Notes: a model not told the origin generated them from the sequence alone. 64,000 nt of DNA from Ephemerocybe angulata (GCA_013368325.1 JAACJK010000113.1:248001-312000), one strand, 5' to 3'; shown: positions 9,639-20,652, counted from the first letter of the stretch. Numbers and translations: made by a program.

Positions 9639-9727
9639 CTAGGAACCCGAGAGAAGCTGGTTAATAAAGAGACTCACCAAGGGCAGCACAGGAACAGGCC
9701 GACTGAGGACAGTCGAGATTTAAAAGT

Positions 9728-11340
9728 CAGGGGGAGATGACACGACCGAGCCCGTAATCACGAGTTTTCGCGTGTTACGAGCACGGAACAGTACTCAGAT
9801 TCCCTGAGATCATCTCGCTGGCTGTCCACCATAGCCAGGCTCTCAAGTCATAAAACTCGAGACCCTCATACCAGATCTTCGTGTACTCGAGCACGAGGAT
9901 CGAGGAGCGCTAAGTCCTAGAAACCGTACAAGGGCTGGCGAGACTAAGGGACGAGCCTGCGGTACCTCGTAAGGGTACCCGAGCTCGCCTCTGAAATCGC
10001 TAAACAAATACCATTCACTTGTACTCTAAGTACAAGGTATCCTAAGAGCCTACCTACGAGGACAACGCTGAGCGCACGCCTGGCAAGTGCACGCCTAGTC
10101 GGCGCACCTCACACCCCTAATCGAGCATGTCGGTTGCGTTCCCGCCCCTTCTCGTGAAGTCCAGACCCTCGACCAGCTACCTCGAGGCCCGGGATACGAA
10201 CCCCTCCGTGCTTCTCCTTCGATTGCGAAGCACCCTGAGCAAGGAACTGAAGCTGCCAAGACAAGAATCAGTCAGACGGATCACCGGTAGGGACCTGAGG
10301 AACAATAGAATCCACTTGCCGGGTATCCGTACCAGTCAGCACACACCTTCTGAAGGTGTACGCGTGTTCTCCGACACCGCTCGCCAGGGCTTGGCATGCT
10401 CGGAGACTTACCATTCCCGCGGACTTTGGCCTAGACGCGCATCGGAATGAGCGCATGGTGGGTAATGCTGTGCGGCGGCAGCGCGTTGGACACATGTGTT
10501 TTCAAGACTCGAGCTTCGAAGAAGCTCGAGAAGACGTAGAACAATAAAAGAAACAAATACGCACCTGATTCCAGTCGAGGTCCCGCTCCTTAGTTCCGTT
10601 TATCCTTCGTGTTACTTTTGTTGCATTTGGGCGTTTGTTTGATCATATATACCGATGAACCTGTAAACGAGTAGTCAGTGAATAGTACCCCCGTGTTTTG
10701 ACTTACCTCTGTGTGATCTCCATCCCACCGTTGTTCTCAACAAGCTCTCGCGTTCACTTGCGATCGAGCCTATCCATCACCCTTCGCCGGTGATCATCTC
10801 GGTCTCCCAGTCCCCTTCCGATTTCCCTATCCTTGCCTCCGTGTTCCTATCCCGTCCCTAGACCTTTGTTAGCACCTAGAGCAGACCAATAAGAACGTAC
10901 CTGAGCCCAGACTTGTAGCGCAGAACGAGATTAAGTCCAAGCAACCAGATCCAAGCCCATCTCGGCCATCGCCGAGCATCCATCAGTCACGCGGCTTAGT
11001 CAGTCGCGCACGCGCCTGTTGCCTGCGTAAGCGCCCGTTCCTCGAATCGATTTCTGAGCTCGTTATGCGCATCGTAAAATCCGGAGAAAATCACTAGAAT
11101 CCGTAGAAATATTGATAAGCCTAGGATCAATTCTGCGAAGTTGAGAAGTTAGACAGAATAAGCACCTACGCAATTATTCCCGTTTTCAGCCAGCCGAAAA
11201 CCCACAGAGTTCCCGTAAATCAGTTCTGAGTACATCGAGTCGTGTAATAAAATCACAGAAAATTCTAGTAATTCCCAGAAATATTAAAGACCTTAGAACA
11301 TCCATTAGTTTCCCTTACCCCTTTGCCCGAAATCATCTTA
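9728..11340 (+). repeat. Probable start of a gypsy 3' LTR and its downstream sequence
   Basis: A purine-rich run (GGGGGAGA, 9729-9736) is followed at 9737 by TGACACGACC, which looks like a polypurine tract and LTR start of a gypsy element in plus orientation. A TATA-like CATATATACC lies near 10644. I could not place the LTR end, and no second LTR lies in the window for comparison, so the limits are approximate. It could belong to the integrase fragment at 2-1033. No convincing gene is present. Confidence 0.4.
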
Positions 11341-11379
11341 ACGGACGATAGTTGGTGTGTGTGTTGTTTGTGTGAGCAT

Positions 11380-11805
11380 TTTCCGTGCTCATGCTCACCA
11401 TCTCATCACTGGGCCTTGAGCCCCAAACAAGGCCAGGCCCGGGTCGGCTTAGGCTTGGGCCCCGGCTTTTGACTACAATAAGAATGTAATGATTTTCGAC
11501 TCCAGTCAGTAACTTTTGTATTGAATTTTGTATTAAACATAGTGTATGTTACGGTTGAGGCACAATTTAGTCAAAACAGAACCGAAGACCTCACGGGCAC
11601 CATTTAGCCATTCTAACCACTGCACCAGAGCGCACATAGCATGTCTGGGGCCATCAAGGCCTAAGCCCGGGCCTGGCGCACCTCAGAATCTCAGGCCGGG
11701 CCTTGGGCCAAGCCAAGCCCTGAACTGAAAATGGTCAAGGCCTGGCTTGGCTTAGCCTACAAGGGCCCGGCTTGGCCCGGCTTACGGCCTTAGGTCCAAG
11801 CCTGT
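11380..11805. repeat. GC-rich GGCCTTGGGCC-type repeat with tRNA-like segment
   Basis: The stretch is built from variants of AAGGCCTGGCTTGG and GGGCCAAGCC at both ends. On the minus strand near 11590-11640, TGGTGCAGTGGTTAG matches an A-box consensus, but no good B box follows. A short interspersed element is possible. The evidence is weak because I found no second copy. Confidence 0.3.
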
Positions 11806-12005
11806 AATTCACTATGCATGAGAACAAGAAGCACGAACTTACTATGCATGAAGTGAGGAGAAGGCTCAGAAGAGCAAAGGCAGTGCAAAGATATGCAAAG
11901 GTATGCAAAGGTGTGCAAGAGTGCGCATGAATGCGCACGAATAAATAATCAAGAAGAAAATGAAAGAAAAAGAAGAGAAAATAAGTAGGCTGATTGGTGT
12001 TCATG
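11806..12005 (-). repeat. Family D repeat copy 1, possibly LTR-derived
   Basis: Read on the minus strand, this stretch matches 54635-54830 over about 190 bp, sharing the words GTGCGCATTC, CTCTTGCACACC and CTTCTGAGCCTTC. The shared end is ...GTGTTCA on one side. In the second copy the whole unit looks like a TG...CA solo LTR. I saw no target duplication here. Confidence 0.5.
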
Positions 12006-12269
12006 ACACCTTGATGTGATGGAGAACGGGGGTTGAACGAGGGTGCGCTGGTACACTCAAAGAGGTTTCTGATCTGTGCAGGTAGCATGCAGGGTAAGTC
12101 TTTGCTACAACTCGGGCAAATGGTGGTTCTGACCTCAACATTAATTCTATTGACTGTTCCACTTGTGAAAAGTAGACCAACACTGTGTGCGGCAAAATCC
12201 GAGGCTATTCCTTGGCTAAATTGTCCTCAATTCCTTCAACCTTGTGCAATGTGGCCTTTCCAACTCCTC

Positions 12270-12835
12270 CAGGACCGAGCGCAACATTACTCAGCTACAA
12301 CGCCCATGCTGTGTGCGAGAAGAACAATACCTTGACTTTCATGGACCAGATGTTCGAAGAAAGCAACCACAGCTATGTTAGAAAGGTGGCGAGGAATTGG
12401 GAAGGTATGGGGATGGAGAAGGAGAGGATATTGGAGCTTGGAAGGCATGAGAAACAGCTGGCAAAAACAAAACAGCAGAAGGAGGTGGCGGACAAACAAA
12501 CGGCCAAAGAAAAGCACGATCAGTTGGCTGCGGTCATCATAACACACATTGATAATGTCGACAAGCTTATTGTGCGGCTTCTTGATGAGCAACTCGACTC
12601 CCTTTGCAACATCTATGGCGACCTGGAGATTCCACAGGCCAAATCTCACCATGGAAACAAGGATGAGAAACGGGCCCTTCTTAAAGCTGTGCTTGAGCGA
12701 TTGGCATTGAGAGATGCTTTCCAGTGTGCAGGAGAAGGTAGCAGCTCCAGCCCCGTCCTAATTGTGGATGGCTGGACTCAAGAATCTGATGATTTAGAGA
12801 GAGAGATGGTGGATGGGGAGGATGATTTGTGATAG
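12270..12835 (+). pseudogene. Repeat-encoded protein, C-terminal fragment, copy 1
   Basis: The frame from VCEKNNTLTF to the stop after DGEDDL at about 12832 encodes roughly 170 residues: a basic, helical region rich in Lys, Glu and Gln followed by an acidic tail. A second copy at 27495-28268 on the opposite strand is nearly identical, and in that copy an upstream segment includes PATNDVNEGALGSYR. I recall this type of C-terminus from repetitive agaricomycete proteins of transposon type but cannot assign a family with certainty. The LINE at 12841 inserted just after the stop codon. Upstream sequence is diverged or missing, so this copy is a fragment. Confidence 0.6.
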
Positions 12836-12837
12836 AA

Positions 12838-12840
<3 letters not shown>
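12826..12840. repeat. 15-bp target-site duplication of the LINE, left
   Basis: TTTGTGATAGAATCT precedes the poly-T run and recurs at 21146-21160 at the other end. The same word is unbroken in the paralogous copy near 27483-27497 (minus strand), which represents the empty site. Confidence 0.93.
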
Positions 12841-12873
<33 letters not shown>

Positions 12874-13079
12874 GTGGGTTCTCAGTATCCGCGGCACAAC
12901 AGAGCGTGCCCTTCAACGTCGTAGAACAGGTGTAGAGATAAACTCTAGTAGAGGAAATATACCAAGGGGGAAATGCTCATGACGCACGGGTGCATTTAAG
13001 CACGCAGTGTGGGACTCGCACTCCGGAGATAGCCTGCCGGGGAAATACCTGATGATAGAAGCGCTCGCGCGCTTGCTGC

Positions 13080-16000
13080 TCATCGGTTTCTCCCTGGTGG
13101 GCGTCTCTGGTGGGCGCTACCCACTAAAACCCCCTCTCCTACGATGTCGACTCGCAGGGCTCCGTGTTTTTGGTCGTCGGTCAGACCTTTCCATGTGCGC
13201 TTGATTTCGGCAGTGCGCAGAGCTTTCTTACCGAAGGTGTATTTGCTTGTAAGCGCCCAGTCGAGACGGAGGCGCCTGGTGATCGCCATTTTCCATCTCG
13301 CTTCTATTTCCTGCTTCGTATGGATCTGGAGCGTGTTTTGCTCCCTTCCGATCCTCCATTCACAACGGAGCAGCCAGATTAGGTACGCTGACTCGGTGAT
13401 CAGGATCTTGAAGAGACGTGTTCTTCCGTCACTGATCTTTCCGTTTCTCCCTTTTATTTCTATCGTCCCTATCCCCAGGATCAGGTCGAGTGATATTTCT
13501 GGCCACTGGAGGCCTGTGTTGTTCCATGCTTTTCGTGCTAGGTCCCACACGGTCTCTTGCCCGGATACCCTACACTCTTGCATGATATGCTCGAGGCTTT
13601 CTGCCTCGGCGTGGCACGGTTGGCAACGGTACCTCTCTTCGTCAAAGTATTTCCAGTATTTTCCTACTTTGTGTCCCTCGTGTAGTGCCTTCCACGCAAA
13701 TGCACTGAACTTCTGCGTTAGTGTCCCCTTTTTGCGTTGTCGTAGGGATTTCCATAATGTGGTCGACTGCTGTTCCACACCTGTCACTGCTGACACAGCC
13801 GCTTTGGCGCGTTCAACCATTGCGGCGGTCCGTCTCCTTTCGCTCTTTTCTTTCGATGCTCTAATCAGCTTGTAGGATCGTGCCTGGGTGAGGACGTTCA
13901 GCTTTGCGCCCATGGCGCGCAGGTTATCTCCAGCTGATAAGTCGATGGTATCGGGTAGGTCTTTGTTTGCTCCTTCGTTTGCGAGTCTATCGGCGCCTTC
14001 ATTTCCCTCGATGCCGCTATGTCCTTTGACCTTTTTGACATATATTTTTGTTTTAGAGTACATCAGTTCCCCCAGGAGGGCTCTTACGATGTCGGGATTC
14101 GCCACCCCTTCAAACCCATTGTCGATCCAGGTTGGAGCTCTCGAGGTCATCGCGTCGAGTGTATACTGGGAGTCACTTGCTATTTGCAGTGAAGGTGCGT
14201 GTGTGTTGTTTTGGATAGCCGCCAGTGCTGCTATTAACTCTCCAGTGTTGTTTGTGAGTGGGTGGGGGGGCCCTATTTTTATGGCCCTGTTCCTCTCGTC
14301 CCCTTCGCCATACCATAGTCCGCTTCCGCAGCGGGCTTCTGCCGTGCCGTTGTTGTGGCATGAACCGTCGGTGTACACCATCGCCGGCGCTTCACGTTCT
14401 CCGGCGGCGTCTGGTGTTTGGGCCCGTACTTTGGGTAGTAGGCCCTTTGTACCTTTGCCTGGTTCGGTGAATATTCTCACCAGGTCGTGTGGGTGGGTGG
14501 GAGTGGTGACGGGGTGTTCTACCCGTGTGTAGTCTTCGTCGCCCAGGTGCGTCTCGTCTTCCTGCTCATCCGGTTCCGTGGCTGATGGGATCCACTCTGG
14601 CGTTATGTTTTCCAATTTCTTGCACGCGTTTCGCCTGCATTTTGTGGGGTTGTCGCATCCCTTCTGTCTGTCTGACTTACAGGGCGTACATTTGCAGTTC
14701 TTTCGTAGTGAGCACCCGTCGTTGTGTAGGGCTGCTGCGTGCGACATCATTTCGTGCACCAGGGATATTTTATGAACTTCCCGTTGGCAGGTACCCCAAC
14801 TGTCGCCGTATATGGACACTAGTTTAGTTTTGGTGCCAACGTGGTACCATACTGGCATGTCACCCTTGACCTTATTGGGTACGTCTGTTGCCAGTACTCT
14901 CGCGTTGTATTTGTACGCAACCTTCATCATTCTTTTTAGGTTGGAAGGCAGGTTTTCAGCTTGGAGATTCACTCTCCAGGTTTGTGTGAGTGGGTTAATA
15001 AGGTGCGCTTCCCCCACATTTCGGTATTTCTTCACTGCTGCTCTCGCGAGGCGTCTGTCTGCGAGGTAGCACCAGACGGGTCGTACTTTTGGGGGGAGCG
15101 TGTATGTCTGCAGTCGTTTGGTGTCGATGGCGTCGTTTCGGCTCTCGATGTCGAGTAGCCCGAGGCCCCCTTTGTCCTTGCTTGTGTATAGAGTGTCAAT
15201 GACTATTGTGTTGGCCTTTCTCTCTCCGTGCTTCGCATAGACAAAGTTGTCCGTTTTCTTTTTTATGTCTGCCACGGCCTCCGGGGGCATACCCTGTACT
15301 CGGGTGAGGTACTGGGTGTATCCGCCCACCATGGTGTTGTTTCCCATGGTCAGGCCTCGTATAGTGGGGTGGTTTTTGGCCCAACGTAGTAGGGTGGAGT
15401 CAATTCGCTCTAGCACTGGCTCCCACACTTCTTTTTCTGATATGTTATGGCCGAAGAACGCACCGAGGATGCGTACCGGCTCTCCATCTTGGGCGATGTG
15501 GATATCCGCGGGTATCCGTGAGGATCTCCTGCGTAGGCGCCTACGTTGCCTCAGCCTATCACGGTAGTCTTCGTCTCCCAGTGGGATAATTACTGTTTTA
15601 TTAATGTTGAACTTCGCTCCGGATGCTCTACACCAGTGGTCCAGGATCTGGAGGAGGGTGCTGATGCTATCTTGGTGGTTTAGAAATACTGTCGTGTCGT
15701 CGGCGAAGAGCTGGGATAGGATCCTATTTTGTACGCCGTCATATTCCAGTCCTCTGAGTTTTGATTTACGTAGGGCCTCCGCTAGCGATTCAATCGCTAG
15801 ATCGAATAGGAGGCAGGACAAGGGGTCACCCTGGCGCACACCCCGGGTAATGCTGTACTTCCGTCCTAGGACACCGTTGAGGATGATGGATGTCTTGGCG
15901 TCTTTGTATAGGTATTTGATTGTGTTAATGAAGCTCTCTGGGCACCCGAACTTTACGAGTGTATCCCACAGGAAGTCATGGTCTATCTTGTCGTAGGCCT

Positions 16001-18410
16001 TTTCTTGGTCTAGACAGACTATCGCACCTTTGGTTTCATCTCCATCCTCCATGATGAGTCTTATGAGTTCCGTCTGGTCGAAGATCGACCTTCCTTTTAT
16101 GAATCCCGCCTGGTCGGGATGGATGAGTTTAGTGGCGACCTTCATGAGTCGTTCCGTCAAGATCTTGGTGAGAATTTTGTAGTCGGTGTTTAGGACGGTT
16201 ATCGGACGGTAATTCGCGATGTCTGCGCGGTCTTTCTTCTTATACAGCGGGCACATCCACCCTTCTGCGAAGTCTGTGCCACCTGCGACACCGTGTTTCA
16301 TTATATCGTTCAGGACCGTTGTTAGTATTTTGGTAATACTCGTTGTCTCTTTTGCTGATTCCCCGTTCTGTCTCTTTCGGGATTCTGTTTCGTGGTCTTT
16401 AGTCAGGAACTTCCAGACCTCAATGGGTATGCCGTCTAGTCCCGACGCTTTTCCGTTCGCGATGTCTAGCGTCGCTTTTCTGACTTCTTTGCATCGGATC
16501 CTCCTGCCCATTCTCGTCTTTTCACGGCCGGTGAGTCGCGGGTCAAGTACCTCTAGGGTTTTGCGCCTGCATTCCGCGCGTTCCTCCTGTGTGAGGTCGT
16601 GGCTGTACTGCTGTTGGATACCATCGTGGTGTTCTGTCGCTATTTCTAGCATCTCCTTCGTGGAGGTCGAGTACTGTGGGGGTTCCGTGTTTGCTTTCCG
16701 AAGCCTCGGTATGGTATCTCTTGGTTTTTTCTCTCTATGCATTATGTAGTCATATTTCGAGTTGGTCTCAGCAGTGAGGTGGTGTCGTGCGTCTCGCTTG
16801 GTGCGTTGTCTTAGCGTCCGAGCTGCCATGAGGCTCGTGATGTTGTTCTCGACCTCGTCCAGGGAGACGAGTTCGTCCTCGTTCTCACCCAGGTCCTCGA
16901 CTGCCAGGATTTTCTTTTTGCGTTCCTCCCACATTTTGATCTCTTTGTCGATGCGGGTTGTGCGTTTGCGCGAGAAGTCTCGCGCTATGGTCAGGAGGTC
17001 CTTCTTATATTCCTTCCATAATGTTTGAGGGTTTGTTTCCTCCGACCGTGCTTCGTAGAGGTCTTCTATCTCACGGGCCAGTCTACATGTTCTTTCTCTG
17101 AAGAGGTTTTGTATCTCTTCATAGTCGAGAACAAAGTCTCCAATGGTACTCCTGCCCTTACCCACGTAGGGGGTCTCTTTGGTGGCAATGTACGCCGTAA
17201 TTAGATAGTGGTCGAGCCTCTCAATCCCGGAATCCGCTATTGTCCACTCGTAGCTAAGGTCGAACAGGTTTTCCCTTAGGTAGATCCGGTCGATCCTTGA
17301 CCGCGTGTTAGCCACATCTCTTCTCAATGTTCTGTATGTATATTGTGGTTTTTCTGTCATATGGGTTGCCATCCAACCGTCAATGAGTGAGCAGCTTTCC
17401 TTTAGATCCCGGAAGGCGCCTACGACCATTTCCGGGTCTGCTTTAGCAGGTAGCCTGTCGATGCCAGACTCGACCATGTTGAGGTCCCCTAGTAGGACAT
17501 CTGGTCTGTCTTCGGGTGTTCGATCCCATCTCTCCTTAAGCGCGGTCCAGAAGTTCGCGTTTTCGACATGGTTCCCTGATGGTGCGTATATCGCCACCAC
17601 CTTGAGTTTTGAAGTGTGGCCCCACCGGACTGTCACGCCTAGTGCTCGTCCTGGTACTATTACTTCGGTTGTTATTTCCTGCCAGCAAGTATTGCTCCGG
17701 TTAAGTACAATAGCTACTCCCCCCTTCCCGCTGGGGTTGTCCGGATCTGGGCTGCTTATTATTTCTAGGTATTTATACCTCAGTTTTAGAACGTCGAGAT
17801 ATTCGTCGGTTAGATGGGTTTCCTGTAGGGCGATGAGGCTCAGTCCTTTCTGCCTCACGATGTCATTGACGTCTTTCCACTTCGTTCTCGAGCGTCCCGA
17901 CCCTGCGCCGTGCAGGTTGAGCGATGCCAACCGGAGTGCGGCTCTGGAATTTTTGTGTTTGGTGCGATCTTTGGGCGCTTCGTTGGGATTATAAGCGCCC
18001 ATTACGGGTGCTTCGTTTTGTGCCTCGTTGTCTATGTCTGGGGGCAGCGGCAGTCCTTCGAGGATGTCCAGGAAGTCCCAGCCATCGTCGTCTGGTCTCC
18101 CGTCTGCTCCCTCCCCAAGTGCGTCGTTTAGTTCTCTTTGTAACGCTTCCCGAGCGTTTGTTTGTGCGGCCGGGTGTCCCGTGTCGGTTTCACCCTGCGT
18201 GGTCTGTGCCGCAGCTTGGGGTTCGCCGGTTCCGCCCAATGCAGGTGCATCAGGCCCCCCGGTCGTCCGTTCTAGCCGTCCATTGTCCCCTCGGGGCTCA
18301 TTGGAGCCGTGACTGGCGTAAGGTCCTTCGGCCCCTTCTCCCTCGGGGTCTCCGTTATCCGTTGGCCGTAATGCGTGGTACCGATTGTATGTGTTGATAT
18401 TTGGTGTCAT
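13080..18410 (-). CDS. LINE ORF2: endonuclease, reverse transcriptase, RNase H
   Basis: The 1776-residue frame starts at an ATG (18410). It begins with a low-complexity region, then an apurinic-endonuclease-like domain at roughly residues 160-410, with SLNLHGAG, ALQETHL, LLGDLNMV and DHYLITAYI. The reverse transcriptase follows: ANYRPITVLN, LDQEKAYDKIDH, GVRQGDPLSC and the catalytic FADD with Asp904 and Asp905. RNase H has VYTDGSC (Asp1348), NTGELIAAL, ASDSQYT and GHSGIEGNEGADRLA. A C-terminal zinc-binding segment CQPCHAEAESLEHIMQEC lies after it. The protein would nick the target and copy the LINE RNA in place. No stop or frameshift is present, and the length is typical for Tad-like ORF2 with RNase H. 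Confidence 0.96.
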   Translation of the reverse strand: MTPNINTYNRYHALRPTDNGDPEGEGAEGPYASHGSNEPRGDNGRLERTTGGPDAPALGGTGEPQAAAQTTQGETDTGHPAAQTNAREALQRELNDALGEGADGRPDDDGWDFLDILEGLPLPPDIDNEAQNEAPVMGAYNPNEAPKDRTKHKNSRAALRLASLNLHGAGSGRSRTKWKDVNDIVRQKGLSLIALQETHLTDEYLDVLKLRYKYLEIISSPDPDNPSGKGGVAIVLNRSNTCWQEITTEVIVPGRALGVTVRWGHTSKLKVVAIYAPSGNHVENANFWTALKERWDRTPEDRPDVLLGDLNMVESGIDRLPAKADPEMVVGAFRDLKESCSLIDGWMATHMTEKPQYTYRTLRRDVANTRSRIDRIYLRENLFDLSYEWTIADSGIERLDHYLITAYIATKETPYVGKGRSTIGDFVLDYEEIQNLFRERTCRLAREIEDLYEARSEETNPQTLWKEYKKDLLTIARDFSRKRTTRIDKEIKMWEERKKKILAVEDLGENEDELVSLDEVENNITSLMAARTLRQRTKRDARHHLTAETNSKYDYIMHREKKPRDTIPRLRKANTEPPQYSTSTKEMLEIATEHHDGIQQQYSHDLTQEERAECRRKTLEVLDPRLTGREKTRMGRRIRCKEVRKATLDIANGKASGLDGIPIEVWKFLTKDHETESRKRQNGESAKETTSITKILTTVLNDIMKHGVAGGTDFAEGWMCPLYKKKDRADIANYRPITVLNTDYKILTKILTERLMKVATKLIHPDQAGFIKGRSIFDQTELIRLIMEDGDETKGAIVCLDQEKAYDKIDHDFLWDTLVKFGCPESFINTIKYLYKDAKTSIILNGVLGRKYSITRGVRQGDPLSCLLFDLAIESLAEALRKSKLRGLEYDGVQNRILSQLFADDTTVFLNHQDSISTLLQILDHWCRASGAKFNINKTVIIPLGDEDYRDRLRQRRRLRRRSSRIPADIHIAQDGEPVRILGAFFGHNISEKEVWEPVLERIDSTLLRWAKNHPTIRGLTMGNNTMVGGYTQYLTRVQGMPPEAVADIKKKTDNFVYAKHGERKANTIVIDTLYTSKDKGGLGLLDIESRNDAIDTKRLQTYTLPPKVRPVWCYLADRRLARAAVKKYRNVGEAHLINPLTQTWRVNLQAENLPSNLKRMMKVAYKYNARVLATDVPNKVKGDMPVWYHVGTKTKLVSIYGDSWGTCQREVHKISLVHEMMSHAAALHNDGCSLRKNCKCTPCKSDRQKGCDNPTKCRRNACKKLENITPEWIPSATEPDEQEDETHLGDEDYTRVEHPVTTPTHPHDLVRIFTEPGKGTKGLLPKVRAQTPDAAGEREAPAMVYTDGSCHNNGTAEARCGSGLWYGEGDERNRAIKIGPPHPLTNNTGELIAALAAIQNNTHAPSLQIASDSQYTLDAMTSRAPTWIDNGFEGVANPDIVRALLGELMYSKTKIYVKKVKGHSGIEGNEGADRLANEGANKDLPDTIDLSAGDNLRAMGAKLNVLTQARSYKLIRASKEKSERRRTAAMVERAKAAVSAVTGVEQQSTTLWKSLRQRKKGTLTQKFSAFAWKALHEGHKVGKYWKYFDEERYRCQPCHAEAESLEHIMQECRVSGQETVWDLARKAWNNTGLQWPEISLDLILGIGTIEIKGRNGKISDGRTRLFKILITESAYLIWLLRCEWRIGREQNTLQIHTKQEIEARWKMAITRRLRLDWALTSKYTFGKKALRTAEIKRTWKGLTDDQKHGALRVDIVGEGVLVGSAHQRRPPGRNR

Positions 18411-18694
18411 TTCATAGTGGTACTGGAGCAGGGAAGGGTTTTACGACTTACGACGAGACTGCTATCCGAGCCGTGCTCTCGCTTTCAGTCGCCTCATATT
18501 TGTGCACACTTAGGTGCCTGTGTCTTTGTGGCACACGGCAGAGGTCCGTTTTCGCCTCAGTTTCTCTTTCTTTGGCGTAGTCGGGCTCTCGTGGTTCATC
18601 TCAATCTCACTCAGGTATATGAAAGGGAGGCATAAGTGGGTGTATTGCAATGCGGGGGTACAGATACGAGATAAGAGGTAGGTATGGGTATGAT

Positions 18695-20652
18695 TTAACG
18701 ACGACCGCCCACGGCCCTATTGAAGCGCTTGGTGTTGAAGCGCTGGACCGCGTTGGGCCCGAAGCCCCCGGACTTACGGGTGGTCTCCTCCTTGGGCGGC
18801 TCCTGCCAGTTCGAGAGCTTGGGGAAGGGGCAGAAGGGGTCGGTATGGTCGTTGCTGTGGCAGATGCCGCACCAGACGAGAGGGGCGGGGGTCATGTTCG
18901 CGTTGCCGACGTCGGTTACGATCTGGAGGGCGCCGACGCAGGCGATCCAGAGGCGTTCGCCTTCGGGGTCGTGGGTGGGGAAGCGCCACTTCAGCGCCCA
19001 CTGCGTCTTGTTGGACTTCTCGTCGTAGGTGGTTCGGACATCGAGGGAGTCACGGAGGATGACGAAGGAGGCTCGGATGGCCTCCTCCTCGGTGTTGGCG
19101 GGCTTCTTCGGGCTCAGGTTGTCGCGGTACTCAGCGAGCAGTTGGTAGACCTTCCCTTTCTTGTCGAAGCTGGTGGTGAAGGCGTCCTTGGCGGCGTCGA
19201 CGACGATCACCTTGTACACCTGCCGACCCTTGATGGACTCGATCCCCCAGAGGATGACAGGGTGGACCATCCTGCGTATGGGGAGGTCGCCGGTGAAGGT
19301 CGACTGGTCTTTGTCATTCCAGACGTCCCGCGAGCGGGTGTGGACGTACTGGCTTGGGGTTACGTTCGAGACGAGCCCCCAGACCGGCGGCGAGCCGATG
19401 ATCTTCCGCTGGAGCTTGTCGTGGTCGATGAGGTTGACGTCGGGTGGGATGGGGAAGATGAGGCAGTTCTCGAGCTCCTGGCGCTCGACGAACTCCTTTT
19501 CCAGTCGGTCCTGGCGCTGGGTCTTCTCCTTCTTGGGGTGATCGTGGATGGACCAGCCGAGGAACCGGCGCTGCTTCGCGCCTTCGGGGTCGGCGCTTAG
19601 CTTCTGCTTGTACGCGTCCGTGAGGTAGGCGACGACGAGGGCCTCCATCAGCTCCACCGACGGGATGCCCTCTTCCGGGACGTCGGCGAGGTCGGGGCGC
19701 AGCGCTGGGGTGTGCGCGGGTTCCTTGGGTTCTTTGGGGGCCGTCTTCCTCTTTGAGCGCGCCTTGATGCGCGCGAGGTACTCCTCGCGGGTCTCCTCGT
19801 CTGCGTTGACCATTGTGGTGTCGTTGGACCCACTATCCTCCTCGTCGAGGATCGTGATGACCTCTCGTTCAGGGCGGTTAGGTGCTGGCTGGTGGGGAGG
19901 GCGGTCTCGTGGGAGGGTGCCGTTGGGTGGGGCTCGGTTGGTGCTGGAAGGGGCTTGGCTGGGAGGGCGCTCGAGGAAGGGGTTCTCGTCGACATCCATG
20001 GGTGCGCCGGCAGCCGCCTGGGGCGTGGAGGTGAGGGTCGGGGGGGTAGTGCCCAAGGGTAGCAGCAGGGGGAGAGGAGCAGGGTCCGGGGTCTGTTATG
20101 TGGTTAGATGCTGGGCGACCTCGCTCTCGGTGAGTCTCACCTCGTCCTCTTCATCCTCATCTTCCTCCCTGATGGCTCCACCGCCGAGCATCTTCTCGGT
20201 GCGGGCTCCATTCGCGGGGGGAGCGGTCGCAGGGCGCAGCATGGAGTTCGTCCAGCCTCCTGGCGCCCGCGACGGCGTGGTATCGTCGCGCCCCATCGTG
20301 CCGACGGGCCATCTGTGGCAGGTGTGTGAGCGTGAGGTCCTGTTGACCAGTACGCTCGTGCTCACCTGAGGTTACTCCCCGCGTTTACGGCCTTTCGACC
20401 ATGGGGGTTGGCGGGAACGCTCTGAGGTGAGTGGTATACCACCTTTCTCTTTTGGGCCGCAGCCTCAGCTTCTTTTCCCGGGTTTTCTGCCACGGTTGTC
20501 GCCTGGGCGCTCTTCGCGGTGATCTCGGGCGCTGCGGGCGGCGTTTGAGTGGAGGTTTGGGTGGGGGTTCTCGCCATCGTGCTGGCAGGTGTTACCGGTT
20601 TCGGGGATGCCGCTGCGGCGTAGGAGAGGGGTTGAGGGGTGCTGGGAGCCAT
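18695..20652 (-). CDS. LINE ORF1 (CCHC nucleic-acid-binding protein), apparently with two introns
   Basis: Three open blocks on the minus strand form one 618-residue frame if two short introns are removed. Exon 1 is 20652-20366, intron 1 is 20365-20313 (53 nt, GTGAGC...CCACAG), exon 2 is 20312-20141, intron 2 is 20140-20093 (48 nt, GTGAGA...AACAG with a CTAAC branch word), and exon 3 is 20092-18695. Both joins keep phase exactly. Without splicing, the first frame meets TGA right after exon 1. The start MAPSTPQPLSYAAAAS resembles Tad-type ORF1 starts. A knuckle CGICHSNDHTDPFC lies near the C-terminus. The role is RNA binding in the LINE particle. Alternatives are two frameshift mutations or translational recoding, but paired canonical splice sites in correct phase make introns the simpler reading. 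Confidence 0.75.

Noticed and set aside
10127..10547. Plus-strand frames within the putative LTR
   Set aside because: No domain and no splice support; composition looks non-coding.
13144..18397. Many plus-strand frames across the LINE
   Set aside because: They are antisense shadows of ORF2 with no recognisable domains.
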